Assembly: GCA_900469475.1 (NCBI GenBank)
Contig: UBXG01000005.1
Coordinates: 1 to 64,000, forward strand
Origin: Hyphomicrobiales bacterium
Lineage (GTDB): Bacteria; Pseudomonadota; Alphaproteobacteria; Rhizobiales; Rhizobiaceae
Reading direction: 5' to 3'
Length of the DNA: 64,000 nt
In this document: in pieces, positions 44,991-53,614 of the stretch
Position numbering within the stretch: the stretch's first letter is position 1
Layout: every line of letters starts with the position of its first letter
The notes under the pieces: generated by a model
Database searches by the model: none
Told to the model about the DNA's origin: nothing
The model's input: only the letters and a program-made list of their open reading frames with translations
Program-made: the position numbers and the translations under genes

Positions 44991-45926
44991 ATGGGTATCT
45001 TGCCAAATCCTATGAAACCGAGCGATGAGGGTTCAAAGCGCCGGGAGTTGGTAGAGCTGGCAGGCCTTCTTGCCCCCAGCCAGGGATACAACCCAACGGC
45101 ACTTGGCGGTGTCCGCATTCTCAGGACCGAAGCGATCCTTCATGATGTTCCCGTACTCTACAAACCTGGCGCGGTCTTCGTCCTGCAGGGCCGAAAGCAG
45201 GGCGTGCTTGAAGGCGAGGTCTATCTCTACGATGAGGAGCATTATCTGGCCGTGTCGGTGCCCGTTCCGTTCCGGATGGAATCGTCAGCCAGCGTAGAAT
45301 GCCCTTTGCTTGCCGTTTATCTCGAGTTCGACATGCTTCTCGCTGCGGAGATCGCCTCAGACGTGGGGGCGAGACAGTCCGGAGCAGCGACCGGCAAAGT
45401 GAGAAGCCTGATATCGAGCAGAATGGAGCCGATGATCGAGGATGTCTTGCTGCGTTTGCTGCGGGCGCTCAGCGATCCTGTTGAGCTTGCGGTTCTGGGA
45501 ACAGGCATCCTGCGCGAGCTCCACTACCGGGTTCTGGTCGGCCCGCAAGGCGGAGCGATGATCTCAGCTCTTCAGCAACAGGGCATTTCCGGGAAGATCG
45601 TGCGAAGTCTGACCCGATTGCGCGAAGCCTACAATTCCGAGATTTCGGTTGCCGCGCTGGCGCGTGAGGCGGGGATGAGCGTTCCCTCTTACCACGTCCA
45701 TTTCAAAGCCCTGACGGGCAGCAGTCCGATGCAATATGTGAAGGCGATGCGGCTCCACGAGGCGCGGTTGATGATCGCGCGTCACGACAAAACGATTGCG
45801 GAGGTGGCGGCATCGGTTGGCTATGCCAGTCCTGCTCAGTTCAGCCGAGACTTCAAACGGCACTTCCGGCGGACGGCCTCGGAAGAGGCCAAGTGGGTTC
45901 GCCAGCATCTTGGCGAGCTCATCTGA
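44991..45926 (+). CDS. AraC-family transcriptional regulator
   Basis: The 311-residue product has an AraC_N-type sensing domain (about 20-180, with PVLYKPGAVFVLQGRKQGVL) and a double HTH at the end: ISVAALAREAGMSVPSYHVH and KTIAEVAASVGYASPAQFSR. It resembles YqhC-type regulators that control an adjacent oxidoreductase. ATG 44991 gives MGILPNPMKPS; TTG 44934 and ATG 45012 are possible. The divergent SDR gene is its likely target. Confidence 0.82.
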   Translation: MGILPNPMKPSDEGSKRRELVELAGLLAPSQGYNPTALGGVRILRTEAILHDVPVLYKPGAVFVLQGRKQGVLEGEVYLYDEEHYLAVSVPVPFRMESSASVECPLLAVYLEFDMLLAAEIASDVGARQSGAATGKVRSLISSRMEPMIEDVLLRLLRALSDPVELAVLGTGILRELHYRVLVGPQGGAMISALQQQGISGKIVRSLTRLREAYNSEISVAALAREAGMSVPSYHVHFKALTGSSPMQYVKAMRLHEARLMIARHDKTIAEVAASVGYASPAQFSRDFKRHFRRTASEEAKWVRQHLGELI

Positions 45927-45965
45927 ATCTCACGAAATGGTTGCCGCCTGGCCTGTACATCGGCC

Positions 45966-46700
45966 TCAGGCCGGCTTGATGCCGCAGAGCATTTCGCGCT
46001 TGCCGGCGAAGCCTTGGCGTCGTTCCACCACAAATCCTGCCGCCTGCAGGTTTCGTCGCACGAAGCCAGCCGCCGCATAGGTGGCGAAGGTGCCGTTCGG
46101 AACCGTCTTATCGTGGAGCGTCCGAATCAGTTCCGGCGACCACATGTCGGCATTGCGGGAGGGCGCGAAACCGTCGAGATACCAGGCGTCAAAGCCCTGT
46201 TCGGCGCGGCTGACACCTTCGAGAGCCGGACCGCAGACGACGCTGAGGCGCGTATGCGCATCTAGCCTCAGGGACACGGCACCCTGCGGCTTGTCCGGCC
46301 ACGCGGCGGCAAGCGCCTGGCGCTCCCTGTTAATCTCGGGCCAGTGCGACAAGGCACGGTCGATTTCCTCGGCCCGCATCGGATAGAGTTCGAAGGACAT
46401 GAAGTGCAGGTTCGAACCGGGGGCAGCCTTCTGCTGCCACTGGCGCCAGGTTTCGCAGAAATTCAGGCCGGTGCCGAAACCGAGTTCACCGATGAGAAAA
46501 TCCTGCCGTCCCTGCCAGCGGCCGGGAAGGCCATTGCCGGCCAGGAAGACATGGCCGCATTCCAGCCGGCCGTCGGTCTGGCAATAAAAATGGTCGCCAA
46601 ATGCAGTCGAATAGGGCATATCGCCGTCGCGCCATTCGAGCTCCGGGCTTGCCACATTGGTTTCGGACGCCTTGGTCCGATCGGAAACTGGATCTGTCAT
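45966..46700 (-). CDS. mnmD: tRNA U34 mnm5 methyltransferase MnmD (MnmC2-like)
   Basis: The 244-residue product has the SAM-binding motif LIGELGFGTGLNFCETW at about residue 69 and DGFAPSRNADMWSPELI, close to the DGFAPxxNPxMW motif of MnmC2/MnmD. These enzymes methylate nm5U to mnm5U at the wobble base of several tRNAs. In Escherichia coli the domain is fused to an FAD domain; here it stands alone, back to back with an FAD oxidoreductase whose ATG shares bases with its own (CATG at 46698-46701). Each gene's leader therefore lies within the other coding region. Confidence 0.8.
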   Translation of the reverse strand: MTDPVSDRTKASETNVASPELEWRDGDMPYSTAFGDHFYCQTDGRLECGHVFLAGNGLPGRWQGRQDFLIGELGFGTGLNFCETWRQWQQKAAPGSNLHFMSFELYPMRAEEIDRALSHWPEINRERQALAAAWPDKPQGAVSLRLDAHTRLSVVCGPALEGVSRAEQGFDAWYLDGFAPSRNADMWSPELIRTLHDKTVPNGTFATYAAAGFVRRNLQAAGFVVERRQGFAGKREMLCGIKPA

Positions 46701-47883
46701 GGAAAGAGCGGATAATCCTCCAAGACCTGCCGGTCAATCGTTCGTCGATCTGCTGATCGTCGGTGGCGGCATCATGGGGTTATGGGCAGCTGTTCATGCC
46801 GAGCGTCTTGGTATCCAAGCGCTGCTCGTCGAAGCGGGCCGTCTCGGGCAGGGGGCGAGCGGTGGCCTGCTTGGCGCGCTGATGCCGCACATGCCGGATA
46901 AATGGTCGGACAAGAAGCAGTTTCAGTTCGATGCGCTTGTCGCACTTGAGGAAGATATCTCGGCCCTGGAAGCGGAGACCGGGCTTTCGGCTGGTTATCG
47001 CCGCGCCGGCCGGTTGATTCCGCTGCCGAAACCGCATCTGAGGCAGATCGCGCTTGGCCATTCCCGGGATGCGGAGGTGCATTGGCACCATGGGGAGCGG
47101 CAGTTTCATTGGCACGTGATCGATGCGGCACCTGTTGAAGGCTGGATCGAACCTTCAGCCGGAGAAAGCGGATTTGTCCACGATACACTGGCGGCCCGCG
47201 TCGCGCCGCGCGCGTTTCTGGAGGTCCTGCGGAGGTTTCTCGCAGCGGCACGACATGTTCGGCTTTGCGAGGGCGTTACCGTCGAGAATATCGATCCGGA
47301 GCGGGGCATTGCGCGTTCAAGCGATGGCGACATTCGCTTCGGCCGTTGCATCCTTTCTGCCGGTTTTCGCTCGTTTCCGATCCTTGATGAATTGACGGAG
47401 GGACGCAAAGCCTCGCTCGGCCAACCGGTCAAAGGGCAAGCGGCGATGCTGAAGGCTGATGTCGACGGCGACATGCCTGTTATCTTCCGCGATGGCCTCT
47501 ACATCGTTCCGCATGAGAATGGATTGGTCGCGGTCGGCAGCACGAGCGAGAACCGATTTGACGATCCCTTATCAACGGACGGGCAGCTCGATAACTTGCT
47601 CAATGCGGCGCGCATCATGGCGCCGGTGCTGGCTGGCGCGGACGTCGTTGAGCGTTGGGCGGGCTTGCGTCCGAAGGCTGTGGATCGCGATCCGATGGTG
47701 GGTGCGCATCCCGATCATCCCTCGCTGATTGCCCTGACTGGTGGCTTCAAGGTGAGCTTTGGGCTGGCGCATAGGCTCGCGGAGGCGGCGGTGCGTGAGG
47801 CGGTGGGCGCACCCGGTTGCTTCAACTTGCCGCCGAGTTTCACTTTAGCGAGTCATATTTCAGTCATATCACATAAAACGTGA
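46699..47883 (+). CDS. FAD-dependent oxidoreductase, probable MnmC1-type partner
   Basis: The 394-residue product is a DAO-type flavoprotein: dinucleotide site LLIVGGGIMGLWAAVHAERLG near residue 20, GQGASGGLLGALMPHMPDKW at about 52, and a late WAGLRPKAVDRDPMVG and LTGGFKVSFGLAH. The first ATG, 46699, lies inside the divergent MnmD start codon; the frame is open to 46657 without a better start. MnmC1 removes the carboxymethyl group of cmnm5U to give the MnmD substrate, so adjacency suggests a split MnmC. A simple amino-acid oxidase is the alternative. Confidence 0.72.
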   Translation: MERADNPPRPAGQSFVDLLIVGGGIMGLWAAVHAERLGIQALLVEAGRLGQGASGGLLGALMPHMPDKWSDKKQFQFDALVALEEDISALEAETGLSAGYRRAGRLIPLPKPHLRQIALGHSRDAEVHWHHGERQFHWHVIDAAPVEGWIEPSAGESGFVHDTLAARVAPRAFLEVLRRFLAAARHVRLCEGVTVENIDPERGIARSSDGDIRFGRCILSAGFRSFPILDELTEGRKASLGQPVKGQAAMLKADVDGDMPVIFRDGLYIVPHENGLVAVGSTSENRFDDPLSTDGQLDNLLNAARIMAPVLAGADVVERWAGLRPKAVDRDPMVGAHPDHPSLIALTGGFKVSFGLAHRLAEAAVREAVGAPGCFNLPPSFTLASHISVISHKT

Positions 47884-47986
47884 ATTCAAGCCTCTTTCGG
47901 GTCGTCAATCTGTCACGCAAATCACCTATCTCCTTGGCCATCGGCGCCGGTTCGGCCTGCCTGACGTTACGCCCTGGAGGAATTTT

Positions 47987-48694
47987 ATGCGGTATGCCAT
48001 TTGCTTCACACCGTCTGCGAGCGATCCGCTGACGCTTGTGGCGGCGAATTGGCTCGGCCGCAACGTCTATTCCGGCGAGATGGTCGATCCGCCGGCGGTC
48101 CGTGGGCTTGGTATCCATGAGATCGCCTTCTACACTGCGGTTCCCCGCCGCTATGGCTTCATGGGAATTTTAAAGGCGCCGTTCCGGTTGGCCGAGGATA
48201 TGTCCGAGGCGGGGTTGCTGCGCGATCTGATGCGGTTCTCCGGCACGGTCGCGCCCTTCGAAATCCCGAGGCTTGAGGTCGCGCGGCTCGGCGGCGCGCT
48301 GGGCCTCGTTCCCTCCGCTCCAAGCCAGCAGATGCATTTCCTGGCGGCATCGCTGGTGCAGACCTTCGATCAATACAGGGCCCCTTTGAGCGAAGCGGAG
48401 ATCGAACGCATCGATCCGGATGGCCTGTCGGCGACGCAATTTGCCAATCTGCATCGCTGGGGGCATCCGCACGTCATGGACGAGTTCCGCTTTCAGATGA
48501 TGCTGACGGGTACGGTAAGCCCCGCCGATATGGCGCGCATCGAGCGTGCGCTGCGCGATTTTTTCGAGCCCGCCTTGGTTGCGCCCATCCCCGTTTCCAA
48601 CGTCGCGCTCATGATGGAAGAAGGCGCCGGTGGTCCCTTCCGGGTACACTCGCTGCATCCTATGGGAAAGGTCAGCGCCCGCAAGATCGCCTAG
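47987..48694 (+). CDS. DUF1045 protein lacking both 2H-phosphoesterase motifs
   Basis: The 235-residue product is a DUF1045 family member (MRYAICFTP, then NWLGRNVYSGE, and RRYGF..LKAPFRLAEDM). In the family, which is related to 2H phosphoesterases, I expect FHAT and FHMT motifs; here these positions read F-MGI (residues 59-61) and F-QMM (170-172), so both catalytic His and both Thr are gone. The fold seems kept. DUF1045 genes usually accompany phosphonate genes, but this one precedes the purine genes puuE and uraD. Strong ribosome site GGAGGA lies upstream of ATG 47987. Confidence 0.75.
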   Translation: MRYAICFTPSASDPLTLVAANWLGRNVYSGEMVDPPAVRGLGIHEIAFYTAVPRRYGFMGILKAPFRLAEDMSEAGLLRDLMRFSGTVAPFEIPRLEVARLGGALGLVPSAPSQQMHFLAASLVQTFDQYRAPLSEAEIERIDPDGLSATQFANLHRWGHPHVMDEFRFQMMLTGTVSPADMARIERALRDFFEPALVAPIPVSNVALMMEEGAGGPFRVHSLHPMGKVSARKIA

Positions 48695-48734
48695 ATTAGC
48701 GGATGGCGTTCACGCCAATACCCCGCTTTGAAGC

Positions 48735-48755
48735 GAAAGTGATTTTCCCACTTTC
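48735..48755. promoter_or_regulatory. Inverted repeat upstream of puuE
   Basis: GAAAGTG (48735-48741) and CACTTTC (48749-48755) flank seven bases, 57 bp before the puuE start. It could be an operator for the purine genes or a weak terminator for the DUF1045 gene; no T-run follows. Confidence 0.4.
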
Positions 48756-48811
48756 CGTCTCGACTTTCGCGGCGTGGATGCTACCGTTCCGCGATCAGAG
48801 AAGGTGCTTCA

Positions 48812-49735
48812 ATGTCGGAAATCTATCCCCGTAATCTTATCGGCTACGGCCGCCACACGCCGGATCCGAAATGGCCTGGCGATGCCCGCATCGCGGTGCA
48901 GTTTGTGATCAATTATGAGGAGGGCGGGGAAAGCTGCATTCTCGACGGTGATCCTGGGTCGGAAAACCTGCTGTCCGAGATCGTTGGCGCGGCCTCCTGG
49001 CCGAACCAGCGCAATCTCAATATGGAATCGATCTACGAATATGGCTCGCGTGCCGGCTTCTGGCGGCTGTGGCGCATGTTCACCGAACTCAAGGTTCAGG
49101 CGACGGTCTATGGCGTGACGCTGGCCATGGCGCGCAATCCGGAAGCGGTTGCCGCGATGAAGGAAGCCGGCTGGGAAATCGCCAGCCACGGCTATCGCTG
49201 GCTGGAATACAAGGATTTCTCCGAGGATCTGGAGCGCAAGCACATTCTCGAAGCCGTACGGCTGCATACCGAACTCACCGGCGAGCGGCCCTACGGGATG
49301 TACCAAGGCAAGCCGTCCGACAATACGCTGCGGCTCGTCATGGAGGAGGGCGGTTTCCTCTATTCCTCCGATTCCTATGCCGACGATCTGCCCTTCTGGG
49401 TCGATGGTCTCAACGGCAAGCCGTTCCTGATCATCCCCTATACGCTTGAGACCAACGACATGCGCTTTGCGACGCCGCAGGGCTTCAATTCCGGTGACCA
49501 GTTCTTCACCTATCTCAAGGATGCCTTCGACACGCTCTATGAAGAGGGCAAGCATGGTAGCCCAAAGATGATGTCCGTCGGCCTGCATTGCCGTCTCGTC
49601 GGCCGCCCCGGTCGCGCCGCGGCCCTGCGCCGGTTCATCGAATATGTGCAGAAGCACGACAAGGTCTGGATCCCGAAGCGGATCGAGATCGCTAACCATT
49701 GGTATGAGAATCATCTTCCCGGGGGCGCGCGCTGA
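48812..49735 (+). CDS. puuE: Allantoinase PuuE (metal-independent, deacetylase fold)
   Basis: The 307-residue product is a polysaccharide-deacetylase-fold protein of the PuuE type: MSEIYPRNLIGYGRHTPDP, VQFVINYEEGGESCILDGDP, SIYEYGSRAGFWRLWRMF and IASHGYRWLEY. PuuE hydrolyses allantoin to allantoate and is unrelated to the amidohydrolase allantoinase. It starts the plus-strand purine run puuE-uraD, one base apart, with HepT and allA-uraH after it. Allantoate amidohydrolase, the next step, is not in the window. Confidence 0.9.
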   Translation: MSEIYPRNLIGYGRHTPDPKWPGDARIAVQFVINYEEGGESCILDGDPGSENLLSEIVGAASWPNQRNLNMESIYEYGSRAGFWRLWRMFTELKVQATVYGVTLAMARNPEAVAAMKEAGWEIASHGYRWLEYKDFSEDLERKHILEAVRLHTELTGERPYGMYQGKPSDNTLRLVMEEGGFLYSSDSYADDLPFWVDGLNGKPFLIIPYTLETNDMRFATPQGFNSGDQFFTYLKDAFDTLYEEGKHGSPKMMSVGLHCRLVGRPGRAAALRRFIEYVQKHDKVWIPKRIEIANHWYENHLPGGAR

Positions 49736-49736
49736 T

Positions 49737-50234
49737 ATGATCTCGCGGGACGATTTTGTCGGCCGCTTCGGCGGTGTCTTCGAACATTCGCCTTTCGTTG
49801 CCGAGCGTGCCTATGATGCCGGCGCCATAGTCGCGCCGCTGACCTCCGGCGGCGTGCATGCCGCGCTGGTGCGGGCCTTCCGTGCCGCCAGCGAGGCGGA
49901 GCGACTTGGCGTGCTGCGGGCACACCCCGATCTCGCCGGCCGGCTGGCGATTGCCGGCCAGCTGACCGAGGATAGCCGCAAGGAACAGGCCGGTGCCGGG
50001 CTCGACCGGCTGAGCCCCGAGGAGCACGCCCGGTTTACCGAACTCAATGCTGCCTATGTGACGAAATTCGGCTTTCCGTTCATCATCGCGGTCAAGGGGC
50101 TCGGCAAGGACGATATTCTTGCCGCCTTCGAGACGCGGATCGACAATAGCAGGGATGCGGAGTTTGCGACCGCAGCAGCGCAGGTCGAAAAGATCGCTCT
50201 CTTGCGTCTGCAATCCATGCTGCCTGAAGCCTGA
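49737..50234 (+). CDS. uraD: OHCU decarboxylase
   Basis: The 165-residue product has the OHCU decarboxylase motifs: FGGVFEHSPFVAERAY near the start, LRAHPDLAGRLA with the catalytic His at about 62, and YVTKFGFPFIIAVKG. It converts 2-oxo-4-hydroxy-4-carboxy-5-ureidoimidazoline to S-allantoin, after urate oxidation (PuuD) and HIU hydrolysis (UraH). ATG 49737 begins one base after the puuE stop; the frame to 49644 overlaps puuE and is not needed. Confidence 0.9.
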   Translation: MISRDDFVGRFGGVFEHSPFVAERAYDAGAIVAPLTSGGVHAALVRAFRAASEAERLGVLRAHPDLAGRLAIAGQLTEDSRKEQAGAGLDRLSPEEHARFTELNAAYVTKFGFPFIIAVKGLGKDDILAAFETRIDNSRDAEFATAAAQVEKIALLRLQSMLPEA

Positions 50235-50353
50235 CGCTTGGTCTCAGGACCGTGATCCTTCCTGATCATGTCCCTGGGCTGATTTCCCGTTGAGATACGC
50301 GCTATTTTTCGGTCTACTCATGGCTTAGTATCCGCTTGGCAGGATACTGAGCC

Positions 50354-50467
50354 ATGGGACCACGGAACGCATTGGACAGAGATAGAAGCGGATGGATGAT
50401 TGGTGACGCCAAGAGGCGCGTCATCGCACCGGAATTGAGTATTGCTGGCGGAGGAAAGCCAGCATGA
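50354..50467 (+). CDS. Short reading frame coupled to the HepT gene (37 aa)
   Basis: ATG 50354 opens a 37-codon frame beginning MGPRNALDRD and ending GGGKPA, whose TGA overlaps the HepT ATG (ATGA, 50464-50467). The peptide has no MNT nucleotidyltransferase motif. The four-base overlap hints at translational coupling; it may be the last trace of a lost antitoxin gene or chance. Confidence 0.25.
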   Translation: MGPRNALDRDRSGWMIGDAKRRVIAPELSIAGGGKPA

Positions 50468-50826
50468 GCCTGGATCGACTGATTACCTACCTCGAACGCA
50501 TGCAGCAGGCTGCATCCGAAACTGGCCATTTCCTCAGGGAAACCAATCAAGCGACATTCTCAAAGAATGTCGAGAAACAGCGCGCCGTCGGCATGAATCT
50601 TCTGCTTATCGGCGAGGTCGCCGCACGCATTGCCGAGGACTATCCGGAGTTTGTCGTTGACCATCCTGACGTGCCTTGGCATGTGATGAGCGACTTCCGG
50701 AATCGGATTGCGCAAGGGTATGTCGACATCGAGTTGGCGGCCCTGTGGGATATCGCTCACAAATCTCTTCCGGAGTTGCTCCTGCAACTGGACTCTATTC
50801 GCCACTGGCGGGCGGAAGGCGAATAA
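50464..50826 (+). CDS. HepT-like (DUF86) protein with His replaced in the RNase motif
   Basis: The 120-residue helical product follows the HepT/DUF86 pattern: [36 protein letters not shown] and [20 protein letters not shown]. The family's R-x4-6-H-x-Y motif here reads R79-NRIA-Q84-G-Y86, so the His needed for toxicity is Gln. No MNT antitoxin gene is beside it. It sits inside the purine cluster between uraD and allA, seven bases before allA, which suggests a retained or neutral passenger rather than an active toxin. Confidence 0.75.
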   Translation: MSLDRLITYLERMQQAASETGHFLRETNQATFSKNVEKQRAVGMNLLLIGEVAARIAEDYPEFVVDHPDVPWHVMSDFRNRIAQGYVDIELAALWDIAHKSLPELLLQLDSIRHWRAEGE

Positions 50827-50833
50827 TCATTCA

Positions 50834-51334
50834 ATGACACAGCATCTCAATATCAATCCTTTGACAAAGGCCGCATTCGCACCGTTCGGCGATGTCATCG
50901 AGGCCGATCCGGCAACCATGCGCTTCATCAATGGCGGCACGACAGAGCGTTTCCATGCTTTGTCCAGCGCCGAGGCTATCGGAGAGGGAGCGCGGGTTAT
51001 CCTGAACCTCTTTCGCGGCCAGCCGCGGGCTTTTCCCTTCTCGATCGACATGATGGAGCGCCATCCGTTCGGCAGCCAATGTTTCGTGCCGCTGAACGGC
51101 CGTCCGTTCCTCGTCGTCGTCGCAGAGGATGAGAGCGGCAAGCCGGGCAGGCCGAAGGTTTTCCTGGCGCGTGGCGACCAGGGCGTGAACTATCGGGCCA
51201 ACGTCTGGCATTATCCCCTGATGGCACTCGACGAGCAGAGCGATTTCCTTATCGTGGATCGCGATGGGCCTGGCAACAATTTGGAAGAGTACTTCTTCGA
51301 CAAACCCTTCATCATCGGAGCACCGACGCCATGA
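50834..51334 (+). CDS. allA: Ureidoglycolate lyase
   Basis: The 166-residue product matches All[15 protein letters not shown] near the start, [33 protein letters not shown] and [16 protein letters not shown]. It splits ureidoglycolate into glyoxylate and urea. ATG 50834 follows the HepT stop by seven bases; longer frames overlap HepT. Its last codons overlap the uraH start by four bases, so the two are coupled. Confidence 0.9.
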   Translation: MTQHLNINPLTKAAFAPFGDVIEADPATMRFINGGTTERFHALSSAEAIGEGARVILNLFRGQPRAFPFSIDMMERHPFGSQCFVPLNGRPFLVVVAEDESGKPGRPKVFLARGDQGVNYRANVWHYPLMALDEQSDFLIVDRDGPGNNLEEYFFDKPFIIGAPTP

Positions 51335-51687
51335 CCGGACTGACCACCCATGTGCTCGATACCGCGCTCGGCAAGCCGGCCGAAGGCCTGGTTATCGATC
51401 TCTTCAGGATCGAGGGCGACGCTCGCACGCATCTGAAGACGGTAACGACCAATGCCGACGGGCGCGTGGATGGTGGTCCCATCCTGATCGGCGAAAGCTT
51501 CGTTGCCGGCACTTATGAATTGCTGTTTCGCGCCGGAGACTATCTGCGTGCCAGTGGAACCAAGCTGCCGGAGCCGGCCTTTCTCGATCTCGTGCCGATC
51601 CGGTTTGGCATCGCCGATACGACAGCGCATTACCACGTGCCGCTGCTGATCTCGCCCTACGGCTATTCCACCTATCGCGGGAGCTGA
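51331..51687 (+). CDS. uraH: 5-Hydroxyisourate hydrolase
   Basis: The 118-residue transthyretin-like product has the HIUase motifs: [14 protein letters not shown] at the start (active His), VPIRFGIAD (active Arg), [19 protein letters not shown] at the end with the diagnostic YRGS. It hydrolyses 5-hydroxyisourate made by PuuD. The start overlaps the allA stop (ATGA). Confidence 0.93.
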   Translation: MTGLTTHVLDTALGKPAEGLVIDLFRIEGDARTHLKTVTTNADGRVDGGPILIGESFVAGTYELLFRAGDYLRASGTKLPEPAFLDLVPIRFGIADTTAHYHVPLLISPYGYSTYRGS

Positions 51688-51690
51688 GAA

Positions 51691-52431
51691 ATGCGCTTTG
51701 CAGCCATAGCGGACATCCACGGCAATCACCTGGCGCTTGAAGCGGTGCTTGCGGATATCCGCCGGCAGGGCATCACTGAGATCGTCAATCTCGGCGACTG
51801 CTTCAGCGGGCCGCTTACGGCGGGCAAGACGGCGGACATGTTGCTGGAATTGAATGCGCCGACGGTGCGCGGTAATCACGACCGCTATCTGATCGAGCTG
51901 GCGCCCGAGGCGATGCATGTTTCAGATCGGGCAGCGCATTCTGAACTGACGAAACGCCACCTCGAATGGCTGCGCGCCTTACCGGTCAGCACAGTTTATC
52001 TGGATGAGGCCTATCTCTGCCACGCGACCCCGGCTGATGACAATGTCTATTGGCTTGAATCAGTCTCGCCAGACGGCCAATTCTATTTGAAGCCGCTGGA
52101 AGAGATCGAGGCGCGGGCTGCCGGCGTCGATTTCCCTCTGATCTTGTGCGGTCACAGCCATATCCCGCGTGTCGTCAGGCTTTCCGACGGGCGCCTGATC
52201 GTCAATCCCGGCAGTGTTGGCTGTCCAGCCTACGACGATGACTTGCCCTATTATCACAAGGTGGAAGCCGGCCATCCCTTTGCTTCTTACGCCATTCTGG
52301 AAAAGACTGGTGATCATTGGCTACCGGTCTTCCGGCAGGTCGCCTATGATCACATGGCGATGGCGAAGCTCGCGGCGCAGAACGGCCGCGAGGAGTGGGC
52401 GAGCGGTCTTGCGACGGGCTGGTTGCGTTAG
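51691..52431 (+). CDS. Metallophosphoesterase (YfcE-like)
   Basis: The 246-residue product shows the calcineurin-type metal motifs in order: ADIHGNHLAL, LGDCFSGPL, RGNHDRYLI, and CGHSHIPRV. It belongs to the group of small phosphodiesterases and phosphatases with unknown natural substrates. It begins three bases after uraH, so it is part of the purine transcript, although no purine-related role is known. The stop overlaps that of the convergent hydroxy-acid oxidase. Confidence 0.82.
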   Translation: MRFAAIADIHGNHLALEAVLADIRRQGITEIVNLGDCFSGPLTAGKTADMLLELNAPTVRGNHDRYLIELAPEAMHVSDRAAHSELTKRHLEWLRALPVSTVYLDEAYLCHATPADDNVYWLESVSPDGQFYLKPLEEIEARAAGVDFPLILCGHSHIPRVVRLSDGRLIVNPGSVGCPAYDDDLPYYHKVEAGHPFASYAILEKTGDHWLPVFRQVAYDHMAMAKLAAQNGREEWASGLATGWLR

Positions 52432-53567
52432 AAATCAGCCAGAATCGATCGGTCCACCGCTTTGATATCCCGCTTGCCGCAGAGGGCCATGGAAATATCC
52501 AGCTCCTTGCGGATGATCTCGAGTGCGAGCGTCACCCCTTCCTTGCCCATGGCACCGAGGCCATAGAGGAAGGGGCGGCCGATGAAGGTGCCCTTGGCGC
52601 CGAGTGCTACGGCCTTGAGCACGTCCTGACCTGAGCGTACGCCGCCATCCATATGCACCTCGATCTTGTCGCCGACGGCATCGACGATCCGCGGCAGCAT
52701 ACTGATGGAGGAATGGGCGCCATCGAGCTGCCGGCCGCCGTGATTGGAGACAATGATGGCGTCGGCGCCGACATCGACGGCCGCCTTCGCATCGTCGACG
52801 TCAAGAATGCCCTTGATGATCAGCAGGCCGCCCCATTGCTCCTTGATCCAGGCGACATCGCTCCAGGAAAGCTTGGGGTCGAACTGCGAATGCGTCCAGT
52901 GCGACAGCGTCGTCATATCGGAAATATCCTTGGCATGGCCGATGATATTGCCGAAGGAGCGGCGCTTGGTCTTCAGCATACCCATGCACCAACCCGGTCG
53001 CATCGCCATCTGCCAAAGGTTTTTCGCCGTCATTTTTGGCGGTGCCGACAATCCGTTGCGGATATCGTTATGGCGCTGGCCGAGGATCTGCAGATCGGCC
53101 GTCAGCACCAGCGCCGAGCATTTTGCCGCCTTGGCGCGATGGATGAGATCGAGGACGAAATCGCGATCCTTCATCACGTAGAGCTGAAACCAGAAGGGCT
53201 GCTTCGTCACCGAGGCGATGTCCTCGATCGAGCAAATGCTCATGGTTGAAAGCGTAAAAGGAATGCCGAATTCCTCGGCCGCGCGCGCGGCTAGCATTTC
53301 GCCATCGGCGTGCTGCATGCCTGTCATCCCTGTCGGCGCCAGCGCCACGGGCATCGAGGCCTTTTGGCCGACCATCGTGGTCGCCAGCGACCGGTCGGAA
53401 ATGTCGACGAGCACGCGCTGGCGCAGCTTGATCTTGGCGAAATCCGCCTCGTTCGCCTCATAAGTCGACTCCGTCCACGAACCGGAATCGGCATATTGGA
53501 AGAACATTTTCGGCACGCGCCGCTGCGCAAGCGTCTTCAGTTCGGCGATGGTCAGCGGCGCGGTCAT
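52428..53567 (-). CDS. FMN-dependent alpha-hydroxy-acid oxidase/dehydrogenase (LldD-like)
   Basis: The 379-residue product is of the FMN hydroxy-acid family: MFFQYADSGSWTE, MPVALAPTGMTGMQHADGE, FQLYVMKDRDF and the catalytic region IIVSNHGGRQLDGAHSS. L-lactate is the common substrate; (S)-glycolate and other hydroxy acids are possible. It follows guaD by 47 bp on the same strand as puuD-guaD. A link to purines could be handling of two-carbon acids after AllA releases glyoxylate, but this is only inference. Confidence 0.82.
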   Translation of the reverse strand: MTAPLTIAELKTLAQRRVPKMFFQYADSGSWTESTYEANEADFAKIKLRQRVLVDISDRSLATTMVGQKASMPVALAPTGMTGMQHADGEMLAARAAEEFGIPFTLSTMSICSIEDIASVTKQPFWFQLYVMKDRDFVLDLIHRAKAAKCSALVLTADLQILGQRHNDIRNGLSAPPKMTAKNLWQMAMRPGWCMGMLKTKRRSFGNIIGHAKDISDMTTLSHWTHSQFDPKLSWSDVAWIKEQWGGLLIIKGILDVDDAKAAVDVGADAIIVSNHGGRQLDGAHSSISMLPRIVDAVGDKIEVHMDGGVRSGQDVLKAVALGAKGTFIGRPFLYGLGAMGKEGVTLALEIIRKELDISMALCGKRDIKAVDRSILADF

Positions 53568-53614
53568 GGCTCTTTGCCTTCTGAATAGTTATACGGAGGT
53601 GGGTTCGGATTGCC

